The notes: generated by a model from the letters alone, not told the origin. Positions 1 through 9,768 are shown, counted from the first letter of the stretch. The stretch is 56,966 bases of DNA from Bacteroidota bacterium (GCA_013286565.1 JABDFM010000014.1:1-56966); one strand, 5' to 3'. Numbers and translations are program-made.

Positions 1-2
1 TA

Positions 3-1934
3 AAGAAATGGATCAAACAGGGCGCTAAATACGAAAAGCACTGGGCCTTTGTACCGCCAAAATCATCACCTATACCCGAGGTGCAGGATAAGGCATGGCC
101 AAAAAGCCCCATCGATTATTTTGTTTTGCACAAGCAGGAGCAGAAGGGCTTTACCCCAAACCCCGAAGCGGATAAAGAGCGCTTGCTGAAACGGATATGT
201 ATCGACCTGAACGGTCTGCCGCCGGATATTGCAACCATGGACCGTTTCCTGGCGGATAAAAGCCCCAACGCTTATGAGAAAATGGTGGATGAGCTGATGG
301 CACGCCCACAATATGGCGAAAAGATGGCCCTGCATTGGCTGGATATTTCACGCTACGCGGATTCGCATGGTTACCAGGATGATAATTACCGCACACAATG
401 GCCCTGGCGCGATTGGGTGATCCACGCTTATAATGAGAATCTGCCCTATAAGGATTTTGTAACCTGGCAATTGGCCGGCGACCTGATGCCCAACCATACC
501 GAGGAGCAATTGCTGGCCACCGGTTTTAACCGTAACCATAAGATAACCGAAGAGGGTGGGGTGATAGATGAGGAATACCGCATCAGCTATGTGACCGACC
601 GCACCAATACTTTCGGTAAGGCACTGTTGGGGGTGACGCTGGAGTGCGCTCATTGTCACGATCATAAATACGATCCGTTTTCGCAAAAAGAATATTACCA
701 GGTGTTTTCATTTTTCAATAGCGTAAAGGAGGCCGGCCTGCAATCAACTGTCGGCGGGCCTGAAACTTACGCCAAAAGGCCCATGATGCAGATCAGCGAT
801 GCGGACGTAAAAAATATACTGAAATTCATCAACAAGAAAGATACCGGCAAGCTCATTGTATCCGTAATGGGCGACAGCGAGGTATATCGTAAAACTTACG
901 TATTAAGGCGCGGCTCCTACGATGCGCATGGCGACGAAGTACTGCCCGGCACACCAAAGTCTATATTGCCTTTCACCAATAACTATCCACAAAACAGGCT
1001 GGGGCTGGCACAGTGGCTTTTTAATGATCAAAACCCGCTTACCGCACGCGTATATGTCAACCAGATTTGGGAGGAGTTCTTTGGTAGAGGTATAGTAAAA
1101 AGCCTGGGCGATTTCGGTATGCAGGGCGACTTGCCATCCAACCCCGAACTGTTAGACTGGCTGGCGGTTGATTTTAAAACTCATGGCTGGAACATCAAAC
1201 GGCTGGTAAAGGAGATCGTCATGTCGGCAACGTACAGGCAGTCGGCAGTGATCACCCCTGAAAAGTTGAAAAATGACCCTGAAAATGTTTTGCTGTCCCG
1301 TGGCCCGCGCTACCGTATCCCGGCCGAATTTGTAAGGGATATGGTACTATCAAGCAGCGGCTTGTTAACAAAAACTATTGGTGGTCCGAGTGTCAATCCC
1401 TATCAACCACCGGGTTTGTGGGAAAATGCCACGTCTGGTCGGGGCTTATTAGCGAGCTACAAACAGGTGCATGGCCCCGATCTTTATCGCCGTGGCATGT
1501 ATACGCTCATTAAACGCACCGTGCCCCCGGTCGAAATGGCCATTTTTGATGCCAGCAACCGCGACCAGTGCGAGGTGCAGCGGCTGCGCACTAATACGCC
1601 ATTGCAGGCTTTCGAAATGATGAACGACCCCACTGTACTGGAAGCGGCGCGTGTGTTGGCTGCCAGGATGCTCCAGGAAAATACCTCATCAAATGATAAA
1701 ATATTTACGGCTTTCAGGCGTATCATCTGCCGGAAACCGAATGAAAAAGAAATGGCTATTCTTAACGCTTATTATGCCGATCAGTTAAAGGTGATCAATC
1801 AAAAAGACGCTGAAAAGCTATTGAGCGTGGGCGAATACCCTATACCTGCCGGGATGGATAAAATCAACCTGGCGGCGATGATGAAAGTGATCGATACCAT
1901 ATATAATTTAGAAGAAGCCATCACCAAAACTTAA
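3..1934 (+). CDS. DUF1549/DUF1553 (PSCyt2/PSD1) domain protein, 5' truncated by the window edge
   Basis: The reading frame is open from the first base of the window, so the N-terminus is missing; the family usually has a haem-binding PSCyt1 domain there. What remains begins with a short linker rich in W and K, then a DUF1549 region (motifs [21 protein letters not shown], and CAHCH near base 645) and a DUF1553 region ([37 protein letters not shown]). These are hallmark motifs of a family abundant in Planctomycetes and also found in Bacteroidota; its biochemical role is not established. The CxxCH could bind haem c or be structural. The next gene starts 4 bp after the stop, so the two are almost certainly co-transcribed. 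The internal GTG at 81 is not the true start, because similarity-type sequence continues upstream. Confidence 0.9.
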   Translation, partial: KKWIKQGAKYEKHWAFVPPKSSPIPEVQDKAWPKSPIDYFVLHKQEQKGFTPNPEADKERLLKRICIDLNGLPPDIATMDRFLADKSPNAYEKMVDELMARPQYGEKMALHWLDISRYADSHGYQDDNYRTQWPWRDWVIHAYNENLPYKDFVTWQLAGDLMPNHTEEQLLATGFNRNHKITEEGGVIDEEYRISYVTDRTNTFGKALLGVTLECAHCHDHKYDPFSQKEYYQVFSFFNSVKEAGLQSTVGGPETYAKRPMMQISDADVKNILKFINKKDTGKLIVSVMGDSEVYRKTYVLRRGSYDAHGDEVLPGTPKSILPFTNNYPQNRLGLAQWLFNDQNPLTARVYVNQIWEEFFGRGIVKSLGDFGMQGDLPSNPELLDWLAVDFKTHGWNIKRLVKEIVMSATYRQSAVITPEKLKNDPENVLLSRGPRYRIPAEFVRDMVLSSSGLLTKTIGGPSVNPYQPPGLWENATSGRGLLASYKQVHGPDLYRRGMYTLIKRTVPPVEMAIFDASNRDQCEVQRLRTNTPLQAFEMMNDPTVLEAARVLAARMLQENTSSNDKIFTAFRRIICRKPNEKEMAILNAYYADQLKVINQKDAEKLLSVGEYPIPAGMDKINLAAMMKVIDTIYNLEEAITKT

Positions 1935-1938
1935 AGCC

Positions 1939-3396
1939 ATGGAGAAAGATATTTTAGAACATGGCCTGAATTTAAGCAGGCGAAAATTTATATCCAGGCT
2001 AAGCCTGGGTTTAGGCAGTGTGGCCTTAGGTTCATTGCTCATCCCCGACCTGTTTTCGGGTATGAGCGGCGATAGCGGGATGGATTTTATACCGGGCATG
2101 CCCAACTTCGCCCCAAAAGCAAAAAGGATCATTTATCTTTTCCAGGATGGCGCGCCATCACAATTAGAATCATTCGACTATAAACCCAAACTGCGTGAAA
2201 TGATGGGGCAGGAGTTGCCTGCATCCGTTCGCGGCAGCCAGATACTAACCGGGATGACGGCCAAACAAACCTCGTTTCCGTTGGTGGGTTCCTACCATGA
2301 CTTTAAGCAATACGGGCAGTCGCAGGCCTGGATAAGCAATCTTTTCCCGCATATCGGTAAAATTGCCGATGATATCTGTATCATCAAATCCATGTACACC
2401 GAGGCCATCAACCATGATCCAGCGCTTACCTTTTTCCAGACCGGCGCGCAACAGGGTAACCGTCCCAGCATGGGTTCATGGGTAAGCTATGGGCTCGGCA
2501 GCGAGAATAAGAACTTGCCAGCGTTCACGGTTTTATTATCCAAAGGAAAAGGCAACGGGCAGGGCGTTTACTCCAAACTATGGAGCAACGGCTTCCTCGA
2601 TTCCATACACCAGGGCGTGCAATTCAGCAGCGGCGAAAATCCGGTGCTTTATCTGAACAATCCTGATGGGTTAGACCGCCACGAACGCCGTAAAATGCTG
2701 GATAAGCTGGCGGAGCTGAATGATATATCAAGCAAGGAGTTTCACGACCCCGAGATCACTGCCAAAGTGCAGCAATACGAGATGGCCTACCGCATGCAAA
2801 CCGCAGTGCCCGAAATAATGGATATCTCCAAAGAGCCGGATGACATTGTGAAAATGTACGGCCCCGAATGTCTGGTTCCGGGCACGTATGCCGCCAATTG
2901 CCTGCTGGCCCGTAAGCTTTCAGAAAATGGGGTGAGGTTTGTGCAGCTTTATCACCAGGGGTGGGATCAGCACTCCAACCTCCCGATGGAAATGGCAGGC
3001 CAGGCAATGGATGTCGATCAGGCATCAGCAGCATTGGTAACCGATTTGAAACAACGCGGCTTATTAGATGAAACTTTGGTGATATGGGGCGGCGAGTTCG
3101 GACGCACCAATTACAGCCAGGGTAAACTGGAAAAAGCTAATTATGGCCGCGATCATCACCCCCGTTGCTTCAGCATCTGGATGGCGGGTGGTGGTATCAA
3201 GCCGGGTATAGTTTATGGCGAAACGGACGACTTCGGCTACAACATTGTAAGGAACCCGGTACACGTGCACGATTTTCATGCCACGGTGCTTAATCAATTG
3301 GGCATAGACCATACCAAACTTACTTTTAAAAGCTTAGGGCGCAGGTACAGGCTGACCGATGTAGCCGGGAACGTGGTAAAAGATATTATAGCCTAA
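1939..3396 (+). CDS. DUF1501 family protein with Tat signal
   Basis: 485-aa DUF1501 protein of the alkaline-phosphatase/sulfatase-like superfamily. Residues 13-19 read SRRKFIS, a twin-arginine motif followed by a hydrophobic stretch, so export in folded form is expected. Family motifs visible are FQDGAPSQLESFD near residue 70, an internal HDPALTF, and GGEFGRTNYSQG followed by a GRDHHPRCFS segment that could supply metal or catalytic residues. DUF1501 genes are habitually paired with DUF1549/DUF1553 genes, as here (4 bp gap). The substrate is unknown; sulfatase-like chemistry is an inference from fold membership only. Confidence 0.92.
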   Translation: MEKDILEHGLNLSRRKFISRLSLGLGSVALGSLLIPDLFSGMSGDSGMDFIPGMPNFAPKAKRIIYLFQDGAPSQLESFDYKPKLREMMGQELPASVRGSQILTGMTAKQTSFPLVGSYHDFKQYGQSQAWISNLFPHIGKIADDICIIKSMYTEAINHDPALTFFQTGAQQGNRPSMGSWVSYGLGSENKNLPAFTVLLSKGKGNGQGVYSKLWSNGFLDSIHQGVQFSSGENPVLYLNNPDGLDRHERRKMLDKLAELNDISSKEFHDPEITAKVQQYEMAYRMQTAVPEIMDISKEPDDIVKMYGPECLVPGTYAANCLLARKLSENGVRFVQLYHQGWDQHSNLPMEMAGQAMDVDQASAALVTDLKQRGLLDETLVIWGGEFGRTNYSQGKLEKANYGRDHHPRCFSIWMAGGGIKPGIVYGETDDFGYNIVRNPVHVHDFHATVLNQLGIDHTKLTFKSLGRRYRLTDVAGNVVKDIIA

Positions 3397-3451
3397 ATTG
3401 CTTAGAATAGATGATATTAATAACAAGACTGATAAAGTGGGGCCTGTGCGG

Positions 3452-3553
3452 TTCCCCTCTCGAGAGGGGTAGGGGTGTGTGTTTCTACGACATGACGAAA
3501 ACCCACCCCCGCCTTTACGCGCAAAGCCGAAACACCCCCTCCCAAGAGGGGAA
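3452..3553. repeat. C/G-rich palindromic intergenic repeat
   Basis: A perfect 16-nt palindrome (CCCCTCTCGAGAGGGG, 3454-3469) is followed about 60 bp later by a second arm ending AGAGGGGAA, which is an imperfect inverted copy of the first. The element lies between the DUF1501 and NHL genes and runs into the 5' extension of the longest NHL reading frame. That is one reason to place the NHL start downstream of it. It resembles other C-rich palindromes in this window at 24761-24870 and 27916-27957. Confidence 0.7.
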
Positions 3554-3589
3554 TTTATTAGGCAATATTATAACCTGAATTTAACGATC

Positions 3590-4615
3590 ATGGAAAGAAG
3601 AAATTTTATAAAGAAAACGGCACTGGTTTCGGCAAGCTTTTTTATCATGAAAGACCTGCTGGCAAAAAATGACGGCCCCATTTACGGGCATGGCAATATG
3701 CGCTACCGGATGGATAACAAATGGAGCAAGGCTGATCCGAACATCAACCCGGTAAACGATTGCCACGAGATGGTGCAGGATGCCAAAGGTCGTATCTTAT
3801 TGCTGACCAACGAAACGAAAAATAATGTGCTGATCTATAGTAAATCAGGTCAGCTATTGGATACCTGGGGGCATGAGTTTCCCGGTGCGCATGGTTTGAC
3901 ATTAGTGAATGAGAACGGCACGGAGTTTTTGTTCATTACCGATACCGTAAAGCACCAGGTTTATAAAACCACCATAGACGGCAAAATATTAATGACTATT
4001 GATGTGCCTTTGGAAACCGGGGTATACAAGAAGCCGGAAGATTTTGTGCCGACTGAAACCACGATCGACACTAACGGCGATTTTTATATTGCTGACGGTT
4101 ACGGTTCGCAATACATTACCCATTATGATAAAAACGGCAAGCTGAAAAACTTTTTCGGCGGCAGGGGAGATGGTGACGAACATTTGGATAATGCGCATGG
4201 TATTGTGATCGACCGGCGTAATGCAAAGCCTACTTTGCTGATCACCGACCGCACCCGCAACTGTTTCAAACGTTTCAGTATGGATGGTAAACTAATGGAA
4301 GTGATCAAACTGCCCGGCGCCTGCGTATGTCGCCCGGTAATTAAAGGTGATTACCTCTATGCTGCAGTATTGCGTTCGCCTGATCTAAGCAAAGAAAATA
4401 CAGGCTTTACTACCATTCTCGATAAAAACAATAAAGTGGTTTCCAATTTAGGCGGCACAGAGCCTGTGTATAAAGATGGCGTATTACAACCCATGGCACA
4501 AGCCGAAAAGATATTCCTGAATCCGCATGACGTATGCGTAGATAATGACGAGAACCTGTATGTGGCGCAATGGGCGTCGGGCAAGGTGTATCCCTATAAA
4601 TTTACCCGTGTTTAA
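3590..4615 (+). CDS. Tat-exported NHL-repeat six-bladed beta-propeller protein
   Basis: 341 aa from the ATG at 3590. The frame extends upstream to 3479, but that part encodes proline-rich repeat translation, so 3590 is preferred. The N-terminus MERRNFIKKTALV is a twin-arginine signal. The rest shows repeated NHL-like blades: GHEFPGAHGLTLVNENG, TTIDTNGDFYIADGYGSQYI, NAHGIVIDRRN, LNPHDVCVDNDENLYVAQWASGKV. NHL propellers bind ligands or serve as lyases and scaffolds; no catalytic set can be assigned from sequence. Position inside the DUF1549/DUF1501 cluster suggests that it acts with those exported proteins. Confidence 0.88.
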   Translation: MERRNFIKKTALVSASFFIMKDLLAKNDGPIYGHGNMRYRMDNKWSKADPNINPVNDCHEMVQDAKGRILLLTNETKNNVLIYSKSGQLLDTWGHEFPGAHGLTLVNENGTEFLFITDTVKHQVYKTTIDGKILMTIDVPLETGVYKKPEDFVPTETTIDTNGDFYIADGYGSQYITHYDKNGKLKNFFGGRGDGDEHLDNAHGIVIDRRNAKPTLLITDRTRNCFKRFSMDGKLMEVIKLPGACVCRPVIKGDYLYAAVLRSPDLSKENTGFTTILDKNNKVVSNLGGTEPVYKDGVLQPMAQAEKIFLNPHDVCVDNDENLYVAQWASGKVYPYKFTRV

Positions 4616-4633
4616 TTATTTGCTATCGGCTAC

Positions 4634-6793
4634 ATGATAAAAAGCAGCTATAAGGGTATTGCGGGTAATTTGTTATTTGCGCTGAATATTTTCATCCTGG
4701 TTTTACTGGTAGCAGGCGACAGCCTGGTAATACCGCGCTGGTTGCAACCCGTGGGCAGGCTTCACCCGCTCATACTGCATTTTCCTATAGTGCTGTTACT
4801 GCTGGCCATGCTGATGGAGTATTTCCGTTTCAGATCAGCCTTCGTTGCCGAGAAGTTTTACCAGGAATTTACCACGGCCTTATTGCTTGCCGGGGCACTT
4901 TTTTCGGCTATTACTGCGATAATGGGTTTGTTCCTGTCACGCGAGCCTGGGTATGACGGCAGCGATATTCAATGGCACAAATGGTTTGGGGTAAGTATCG
5001 TATTTATATCGTCGGGTATTTATTGGCTGCGAAGCAATACCTGGTACAATTCCTTAATGGCGCGTTCAGGGTCGATCATCATGGTGCTTTTCCTGCTGCT
5101 GGCCGGGCATTATGGCGCCAATATTACGCATGGCGATAACTTCATATTCGCGCCTGTCATGCAAAATGCAAAGCCCTTGGTTCCTATTGATCAGGCCCTG
5201 CTTTACCGGGATGTGGTACAGCCTATTTTTGAAAATAAATGTATCGGCTGCCATAACCCTGATAAATTAAAAGGCGGATTAGAGTTGATCGATGAGAAGT
5301 CCATTTTAAAAGGCGGTAAATCAGGTAAACTGTTTGTTCCGGGTCAGCCGGTGATCAGTCTTTTATTGCAACGCATCCACTTACCCGAAGAGGAGAAAAA
5401 GCACATGCCACCATCTGGCAAAACGCAGTTGACCGCCGCAGAAATGCAAGTGCTTTACCTTTGGGTAAAAGAAAACGCCGATTTTAAAAATAAGGTAGTT
5501 AGCCTGCCTGCCGGGGATTCATTAAGGATGGTCGCCGCCACGTTCCTGAAACCTGCCGAAGCGCCCGAAGAAAACTATGATTTCGCGGCAGCAGATGAAA
5601 AGGTGATCAAAAAGCTGAATAATAATTACTGCGGAATATACCCGCTTGCGAAAGGGTCACCAGCACTGGCGGTTGATATTTATAACAAAGCAGCCTACAC
5701 CCCGAAAGTTTTGGAGGGATTAAGCGAGATCAAAAAACAAGTGGTATCGCTCGATCTCCATAAAATGCCTGTGAAGGATGCTGAGCTAAAAACCATCGCG
5801 CAGTTTGAAAACTTGCGTACGCTGAACCTCAATTTTACGGATATTACCGGCAGTACGCTGAAGGATCTAACATCATTAAAACATCTGCACTCCTTATCCC
5901 TTTCCGGCACAAAGATCAACCCAAAATCCTTAGATCAATTGCACTCCTTCAAAAGCCTCAAGGAACTGGCGATATGGAATACAGGTTTAAGCCAGGCCGA
6001 AATGCTGGCACTGCAGAATGCCAATAAAAGCATCACCTTTATCACGGGTTTTAAGGATGATGGCAAACCCATGAAGCTGATACCACCACAGGTTAAAAAC
6101 ACGGTTTTTGTGTTTAGCAAGCCCGTACAGTTGGTGATCACCAATCCCATTAAAGGCGTTGATATCCGCTATACTACAGATGGCACCGATCCTGATAGTG
6201 TGAAATCGCTCTTATATCAGCCCGGTATTCTTATCAGTGATAATACCACCATTAAAACTAAAGCGTACAAAGCAGGCTGGTATGGCAGCGATGCAGTTAG
6301 CTTTTCGTTTTATAAAAATACTTTTAAGCCCGACAGCGCCGCGCTTTTAACATCGGTTAACGAAAAATACCGGGGCGATGGTGCCAAAACGCTGATCGAT
6401 GGCGAACTGGGCGGGATGAATTTTGGTAACGGAAAATGGCTGGGCTCGCAGGCTGATATAGAGTTTTTATTATTCTTTAAGAACGCCATCAAGCCGCGTA
6501 CCCTAACTTTTAACAGCCTCAAAATGATAGGCAGCCAGATATTTCTCCCATCCGAAATACAGGTATGGGGCGGCAAAGACGCACAGCATTTGAAACTCAT
6601 CAGTACATTAATACCTGGTCCGCAGAAAAAAGATGACCCGGCTATTGTAGCAGGATTGATCTGCAAACTGCACGAAACCACCCCGCTAAATTGTATGAAG
6701 GTTGTTGCCAAACCTATCAAAAAGCTACCCGCATGGCATCCAGCCAAAGGCAAACCATCCTGGGTTTTTGTGGATGAGGTGTTTGTGAATTAG
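4634..6793 (+). CDS. Membrane-anchored haem c protein: DUF2231-like membrane part, PSCyt1-type CxxCH domain, LRR-like and CHB_HEX_C-like domains
   Basis: 719 aa. Residues 1-165 hold about five membrane segments with the DUF2231-type motif LHPLILHFP near residue 44. A cytochrome-like module follows with CIGCH at 203-207 and the PSCyt1 signature (KLKGGLEL, SGKLFVPGQP, MPPSGKTQL). Residues about 360-440 contain leucine-rich-like repeats (FENLRTLNLNFTDI, LKHLHSLSLSGTKI). Residues about 490-565 match a chitobiase/hexosaminidase C-terminal-like fold (GVDIRYTTDGTDPDS). The C-terminal 150 residues look like a beta-sandwich. The combination points to a periplasmic electron-transfer or binding protein anchored in the inner membrane. 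It starts 18 bp after the NHL gene, so one operon is likely. Confidence 0.85.
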   Translation: MIKSSYKGIAGNLLFALNIFILVLLVAGDSLVIPRWLQPVGRLHPLILHFPIVLLLLAMLMEYFRFRSAFVAEKFYQEFTTALLLAGALFSAITAIMGLFLSREPGYDGSDIQWHKWFGVSIVFISSGIYWLRSNTWYNSLMARSGSIIMVLFLLLAGHYGANITHGDNFIFAPVMQNAKPLVPIDQALLYRDVVQPIFENKCIGCHNPDKLKGGLELIDEKSILKGGKSGKLFVPGQPVISLLLQRIHLPEEEKKHMPPSGKTQLTAAEMQVLYLWVKENADFKNKVVSLPAGDSLRMVAATFLKPAEAPEENYDFAAADEKVIKKLNNNYCGIYPLAKGSPALAVDIYNKAAYTPKVLEGLSEIKKQVVSLDLHKMPVKDAELKTIAQFENLRTLNLNFTDITGSTLKDLTSLKHLHSLSLSGTKINPKSLDQLHSFKSLKELAIWNTGLSQAEMLALQNANKSITFITGFKDDGKPMKLIPPQVKNTVFVFSKPVQLVITNPIKGVDIRYTTDGTDPDSVKSLLYQPGILISDNTTIKTKAYKAGWYGSDAVSFSFYKNTFKPDSAALLTSVNEKYRGDGAKTLIDGELGGMNFGNGKWLGSQADIEFLLFFKNAIKPRTLTFNSLKMIGSQIFLPSEIQVWGGKDAQHLKLISTLIPGPQKKDDPAIVAGLICKLHETTPLNCMKVVAKPIKKLPAWHPAKGKPSWVFVDEVFVN

Positions 6794-6835
6794 AAACATC
6801 ATAAAACATTTCTCCCACTCAACCCTTTGATTGAT

Positions 6836-7213
6836 ATGTTATTAAGCACACAAGTAGTTTGGCTGTTCATCCTGGCTATCCCTATCGCCTGCATCGCGTG
6901 GACGGTAACGCACGAGGAAGTTTTCAAGGAGCCGCGTGAATATTGTTTAAATCGTTGCCACAATGGCAAAACCGTTGCCGAGCGTAAATTTTTTTACCTG
7001 TTCACCTGCGAGTATTGTTTTAGTCATTATGTAACGGCTATTATGCTGATCATCACCAAATATCAATTGCTTTTTGACGATTGGCGCGGGTATTTGATAG
7101 CAGGCTTCGCCCTGGTATTTGTAGCCAATGTGTATATGAGCTTGTTCGCTTTGATACGTATCGACCTGAAAAAAGTGCGCCAGGAAACTGAGAACGAAGA
7201 AGCTAAAAAATAA
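6836..7213 (+). CDS. Small membrane protein with CxxC, unknown function
   Basis: 125 aa from the ATG at 6836; an in-frame TTG at 6829-adjacent position (6827) would add three residues. Three hydrophobic segments are visible (about residues 4-20, 50-72, 85-105). A loop carries CLNRCHNG and a conserved-looking FTCEYCFSHYV just before membrane segment 2, a pattern reminiscent of the DUF1360 family though I cannot confirm membership. The tail is charged (KKVRQETENEEAKK). It follows the cytochrome gene by about 40 bp on the same strand and may be the last gene of that operon. Confidence 0.75.
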   Translation: MLLSTQVVWLFILAIPIACIAWTVTHEEVFKEPREYCLNRCHNGKTVAERKFFYLFTCEYCFSHYVTAIMLIITKYQLLFDDWRGYLIAGFALVFVANVYMSLFALIRIDLKKVRQETENEEAKK

Positions 7214-7228
7214 TAGTTTAAATAAGCC

Positions 7229-7258
7229 TTTGTGAATATCCTATCCTGCCTATCTTTG
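7229..7258 (+). promoter_or_regulatory. Bacteroidota-type promoter for the HAD gene
   Basis: TTTG (7229-7232), 18-bp spacer, TATCTTTG (7251-7258). This is a close match to the Bacteroidota housekeeping consensus TTTG-N19-TAnnTTTG, and lies about 45 bp before the preferred ATG at 7302. Confidence 0.65.
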
Positions 7259-7301
7259 GCAACAGTGATGCGTTATGCATCATTACAATAAAATCAAATC
7301 T

Positions 7302-8075
7302 ATGAAACAGGGACTTTTGATCGATATGGATGGGGTGATCTACAGCGGCGAAACCTTAATTGAAGGTGCCGATAAGTTCATCGCCTACTTGCTTAAACAT
7401 AAAACACCATTTGCCTTTATGACCAACAATAGTCAGCGTACCCGTATCGAAGCGGTCCGCAAGCTAAAGAGATTGGGTATTGAGGTGACCGAAGAACATG
7501 TTTACACCAGCGCTATGGCTACAGGCACATTCCTGGGCGCTCAAAGCCCAAACGGAACGGCCTATGTGCTTGGCGAAGGCGGTTTATTGACCAGTTTACA
7601 TGAGAACGGCATCAAACTGGTGGATACCGACCCGGAATTTGTAGTGCTGGGTGAGGGCAGGAATTTTACGCTGGAAATGGTACAGCGCGCCGTGGATATG
7701 ATATTGGCCGGTGCAAAATTTATCACCACCAACCGCGACCCATCACCCAAAAAACCCGGCTGGAATAATTTAGGCATCGCAGCCACTACCGCCATGATAG
7801 AAGAAGCCACGGGCCGAAAAGCTTTCGTAACAGGGAAACCAAGCCCGGTGATGATGCGCTCTGCCCGTAAATACCTGGGCCTTGAAACCGCCGAAACCAC
7901 CGTAATTGGCGATACCATGGAAACCGATATACAAGGCGGCGTTCAAATGGGGTATAAAACTATCCTTGTGCTATCGGGTATAGCTAATAAGGAAGGTCTT
8001 AGTAACTACGCCTTCAAACCCGATATGATCGCCAGTTCAGTTGATAAGATCGAATTTCCGTTGAAATGGTGGTAG
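7302..8075 (+). CDS. HAD-IIA family sugar-phosphate phosphatase (NagD-like)
   Basis: 257 aa from the ATG at 7302 (MKQGLLIDMDGV); an in-frame ATG at 7275 would add nine residues with no similarity-type content. Motif I is DMDGVIYSG (nucleophile and acid/base Asp), motif II is in FMTNNSQRT, the Lys of motif III lies in VTGKPSP, and motif IV is GDTMETDIQGG. These place it in HAD subfamily IIA, which dephosphorylates small sugar phosphates or nucleotides such as UMP in the cytoplasm. A good promoter precedes it, so it appears to be transcribed alone. Confidence 0.9.
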   Translation: MKQGLLIDMDGVIYSGETLIEGADKFIAYLLKHKTPFAFMTNNSQRTRIEAVRKLKRLGIEVTEEHVYTSAMATGTFLGAQSPNGTAYVLGEGGLLTSLHENGIKLVDTDPEFVVLGEGRNFTLEMVQRAVDMILAGAKFITTNRDPSPKKPGWNNLGIAATTAMIEEATGRKAFVTGKPSPVMMRSARKYLGLETAETTVIGDTMETDIQGGVQMGYKTILVLSGIANKEGLSNYAFKPDMIASSVDKIEFPLKWW

Positions 8076-8255
8076 TAAGGGTCGGGCTGATCTATTTTAA
8101 TTCATCAAATGGATTCTTTAATACCGGGTCAAAAACGCTGTAAGAGGTATAGCATATCACTTGTAAAAACTAACGGATATTTTGCAGTAGATTTATCGTT
8201 GAATTCGTATGTTTGCTTTGCTGACACGCCACAGAAAATTTATTTAAGATCATTA

Positions 8256-9365
8256 ATGAGACCTTTGCCCCTGCGCATACTTAAACAACTATCACTCTTA
8301 ACATTTTCGATATTCTTAATTGGCAGATGTGCCGCTCAGACCAAAAGCACTGATAGCATAAAGCTGGATTACAGAAAAATTTATGGTCACGCTTTGCAGG
8401 CGAATATCGGCCCGGTTTTTAAATTGATTCAATATGACGGGACAAAGAAGATATCTCCGAAAGATTTACAGTTTATAAAAAACTTTAAGATCCGCTTTGC
8501 TTACGCAACCGATCAAAGCAATTATCTGAGTGAGCGAAAATCGCAGATTGATCCCTTGATGAAGATTTTCAGGGATTATTGGCGGTTATCCTTAAAAGAT
8601 ACTTTCAATAACTATGATACGCTTTTTGTGAAAGATGCCGCCAAATTTTTATTGGGTAAAGGCTTTTTGAAAAAAGGGCAAACGGCAACGGACGACACCA
8701 TTGATGTATATATGAAAAAGTACGTTAACGCTCTCGGGTATTATAATAACGGTTTGGGAAAAACCGGCCGGTTGTATGACTTGCTGGTGTGGCGCAAGCA
8801 AAAGGATACGGTCTATCAGTTTTCGTTGCAGGGCGAAAAAATAAATGCCCCGGTAGTTTTTATGGATGATTTCATCACCCTGGGTTGGGAGGAGTATGCA
8901 ACACTGGGGGAAAATTACCCGGGAGGGTGGACCACCACCGAAGCGATCTATTGTGTTAAAAGCGCCTATGATCTTAAAAGCGAGAGTTTCCTGGTCGACC
9001 TACTGGCACATGAGGGTCGTCATTTTGCCGACAAGCAATTGTTCCCCCACCTGAAAAGCGCCGACCTGGAGTACAGGGCCAAGCTGGTCCAGCTGAGCTT
9101 GCTCAAAAGTTCAGTTTACGAAACCATTGATTTCTTTATCAACGAATCGGATCACGCCAGCTACCAAAATCCGCACCCCTTTGCCGATTATTGTGTGATC
9201 AGGGATCTTTCAAAAGTATTTTTCAAGGTCGATTTTGAAAAGGATATGTCAAAGTGGAAAAACATTCCTTACGGACAGATCAATTCGGCAGCAGAAAAAT
9301 TATTGCAACAAAATACTGAGGCGTTAAAAGCAAAAAGTGGGGATGTTGAGCAGTTGATAAATTGA
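8256..9365 (+). CDS. Exported hypothetical protein with an HExxH motif
   Basis: 369 aa from the ATG at 8256, which opens a typical signal peptide (MRPLPLRILKQLSLLTFSIF) ending near GRCAAQ; the Cys could be a lipidation site but the lipobox is poor. The open frame reaches up to 8109, but that part has no signal-like or conserved look. Residues 252-256 are HEGRH, within LLAHEGRHFADKQ, a zincin-type HExxH, followed by ADLEYRAKLVQ and later NESDHASYQN that could provide a third ligand. I do not recognise the family. Metalloprotease activity is inference from the motif alone. Confidence 0.7.
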   Translation: MRPLPLRILKQLSLLTFSIFLIGRCAAQTKSTDSIKLDYRKIYGHALQANIGPVFKLIQYDGTKKISPKDLQFIKNFKIRFAYATDQSNYLSERKSQIDPLMKIFRDYWRLSLKDTFNNYDTLFVKDAAKFLLGKGFLKKGQTATDDTIDVYMKKYVNALGYYNNGLGKTGRLYDLLVWRKQKDTVYQFSLQGEKINAPVVFMDDFITLGWEEYATLGENYPGGWTTTEAIYCVKSAYDLKSESFLVDLLAHEGRHFADKQLFPHLKSADLEYRAKLVQLSLLKSSVYETIDFFINESDHASYQNPHPFADYCVIRDLSKVFFKVDFEKDMSKWKNIPYGQINSAAEKLLQQNTEALKAKSGDVEQLIN

Positions 9366-9768
9366 AGGTTGTTTTTAGCTTTGTTCATTTGGATTGAGTT
9401 CAATATTGGCCGAATAGGAATAGCAACTAAATTTATAAGGGATAAACTCGTATTCGGTTTTACCTGTTTTTGGGTAAATAAAAACAGCGATTTTTGCAGA
9501 CGAATTTTTTCCAACTATCCACCAAACAATTCCAACAAGGCTAATATGATTTTTCGTCTGTAAAATATTTTACAAAGATAAGACTTCGGTTTGGGTGAAA
9601 AACAAATCCAATGTAATAATTATATTGAGGAGTGCCAAACAATAAACATTTTATCCGACCGCAGTGGTCGGTAAAAATACTGCTTACGTCTATGCTTTTC
9701 CTGTTTAGGTCGATTCTCAAAAAAAATAATATTGCAGTTCGCTACCTTGGGACACCAAAATCAAATTT
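9366..9768. other. 403-bp intergenic region before the cytochrome gene
   Basis: AT-rich stretch with no convincing gene. A 64-codon open frame at 9369-9563 lacks a ribosome-binding site and has aromatic-rich, random-looking composition. The only structured signal is the hairpin at 9652-9672, described separately. Confidence 0.6.
9652..9672. promoter_or_regulatory. Palindrome CCGACC-gcagt-GGTCGG, candidate operator
   Basis: A perfect 6-bp inverted repeat (9655-9660 with 9666-9671), preceded by TAT and followed by TA. It lies 114 bp before the cytochrome start. A near-identical sequence lies 107 bp before ribBA (17764-17785), which argues for a shared regulator or shared repeat family rather than a chance hairpin. 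Confidence 0.45.

Noticed and set aside
3479..3589. N-terminal extension of the NHL protein
   Set aside because: It translates the C-rich palindromic repeat into a Pro-rich peptide; the Tat signal starts at 3590.
8109..8255. N-terminal extension of the HExxH protein
   Set aside because: The signal peptide begins at 8256, and an internal signal after 49 residues would be unusual.
9369..9563. 64-aa ORF after the HExxH gene
   Set aside because: No ribosome-binding site, 3 bp after a stop codon, aromatic-rich random-like sequence.
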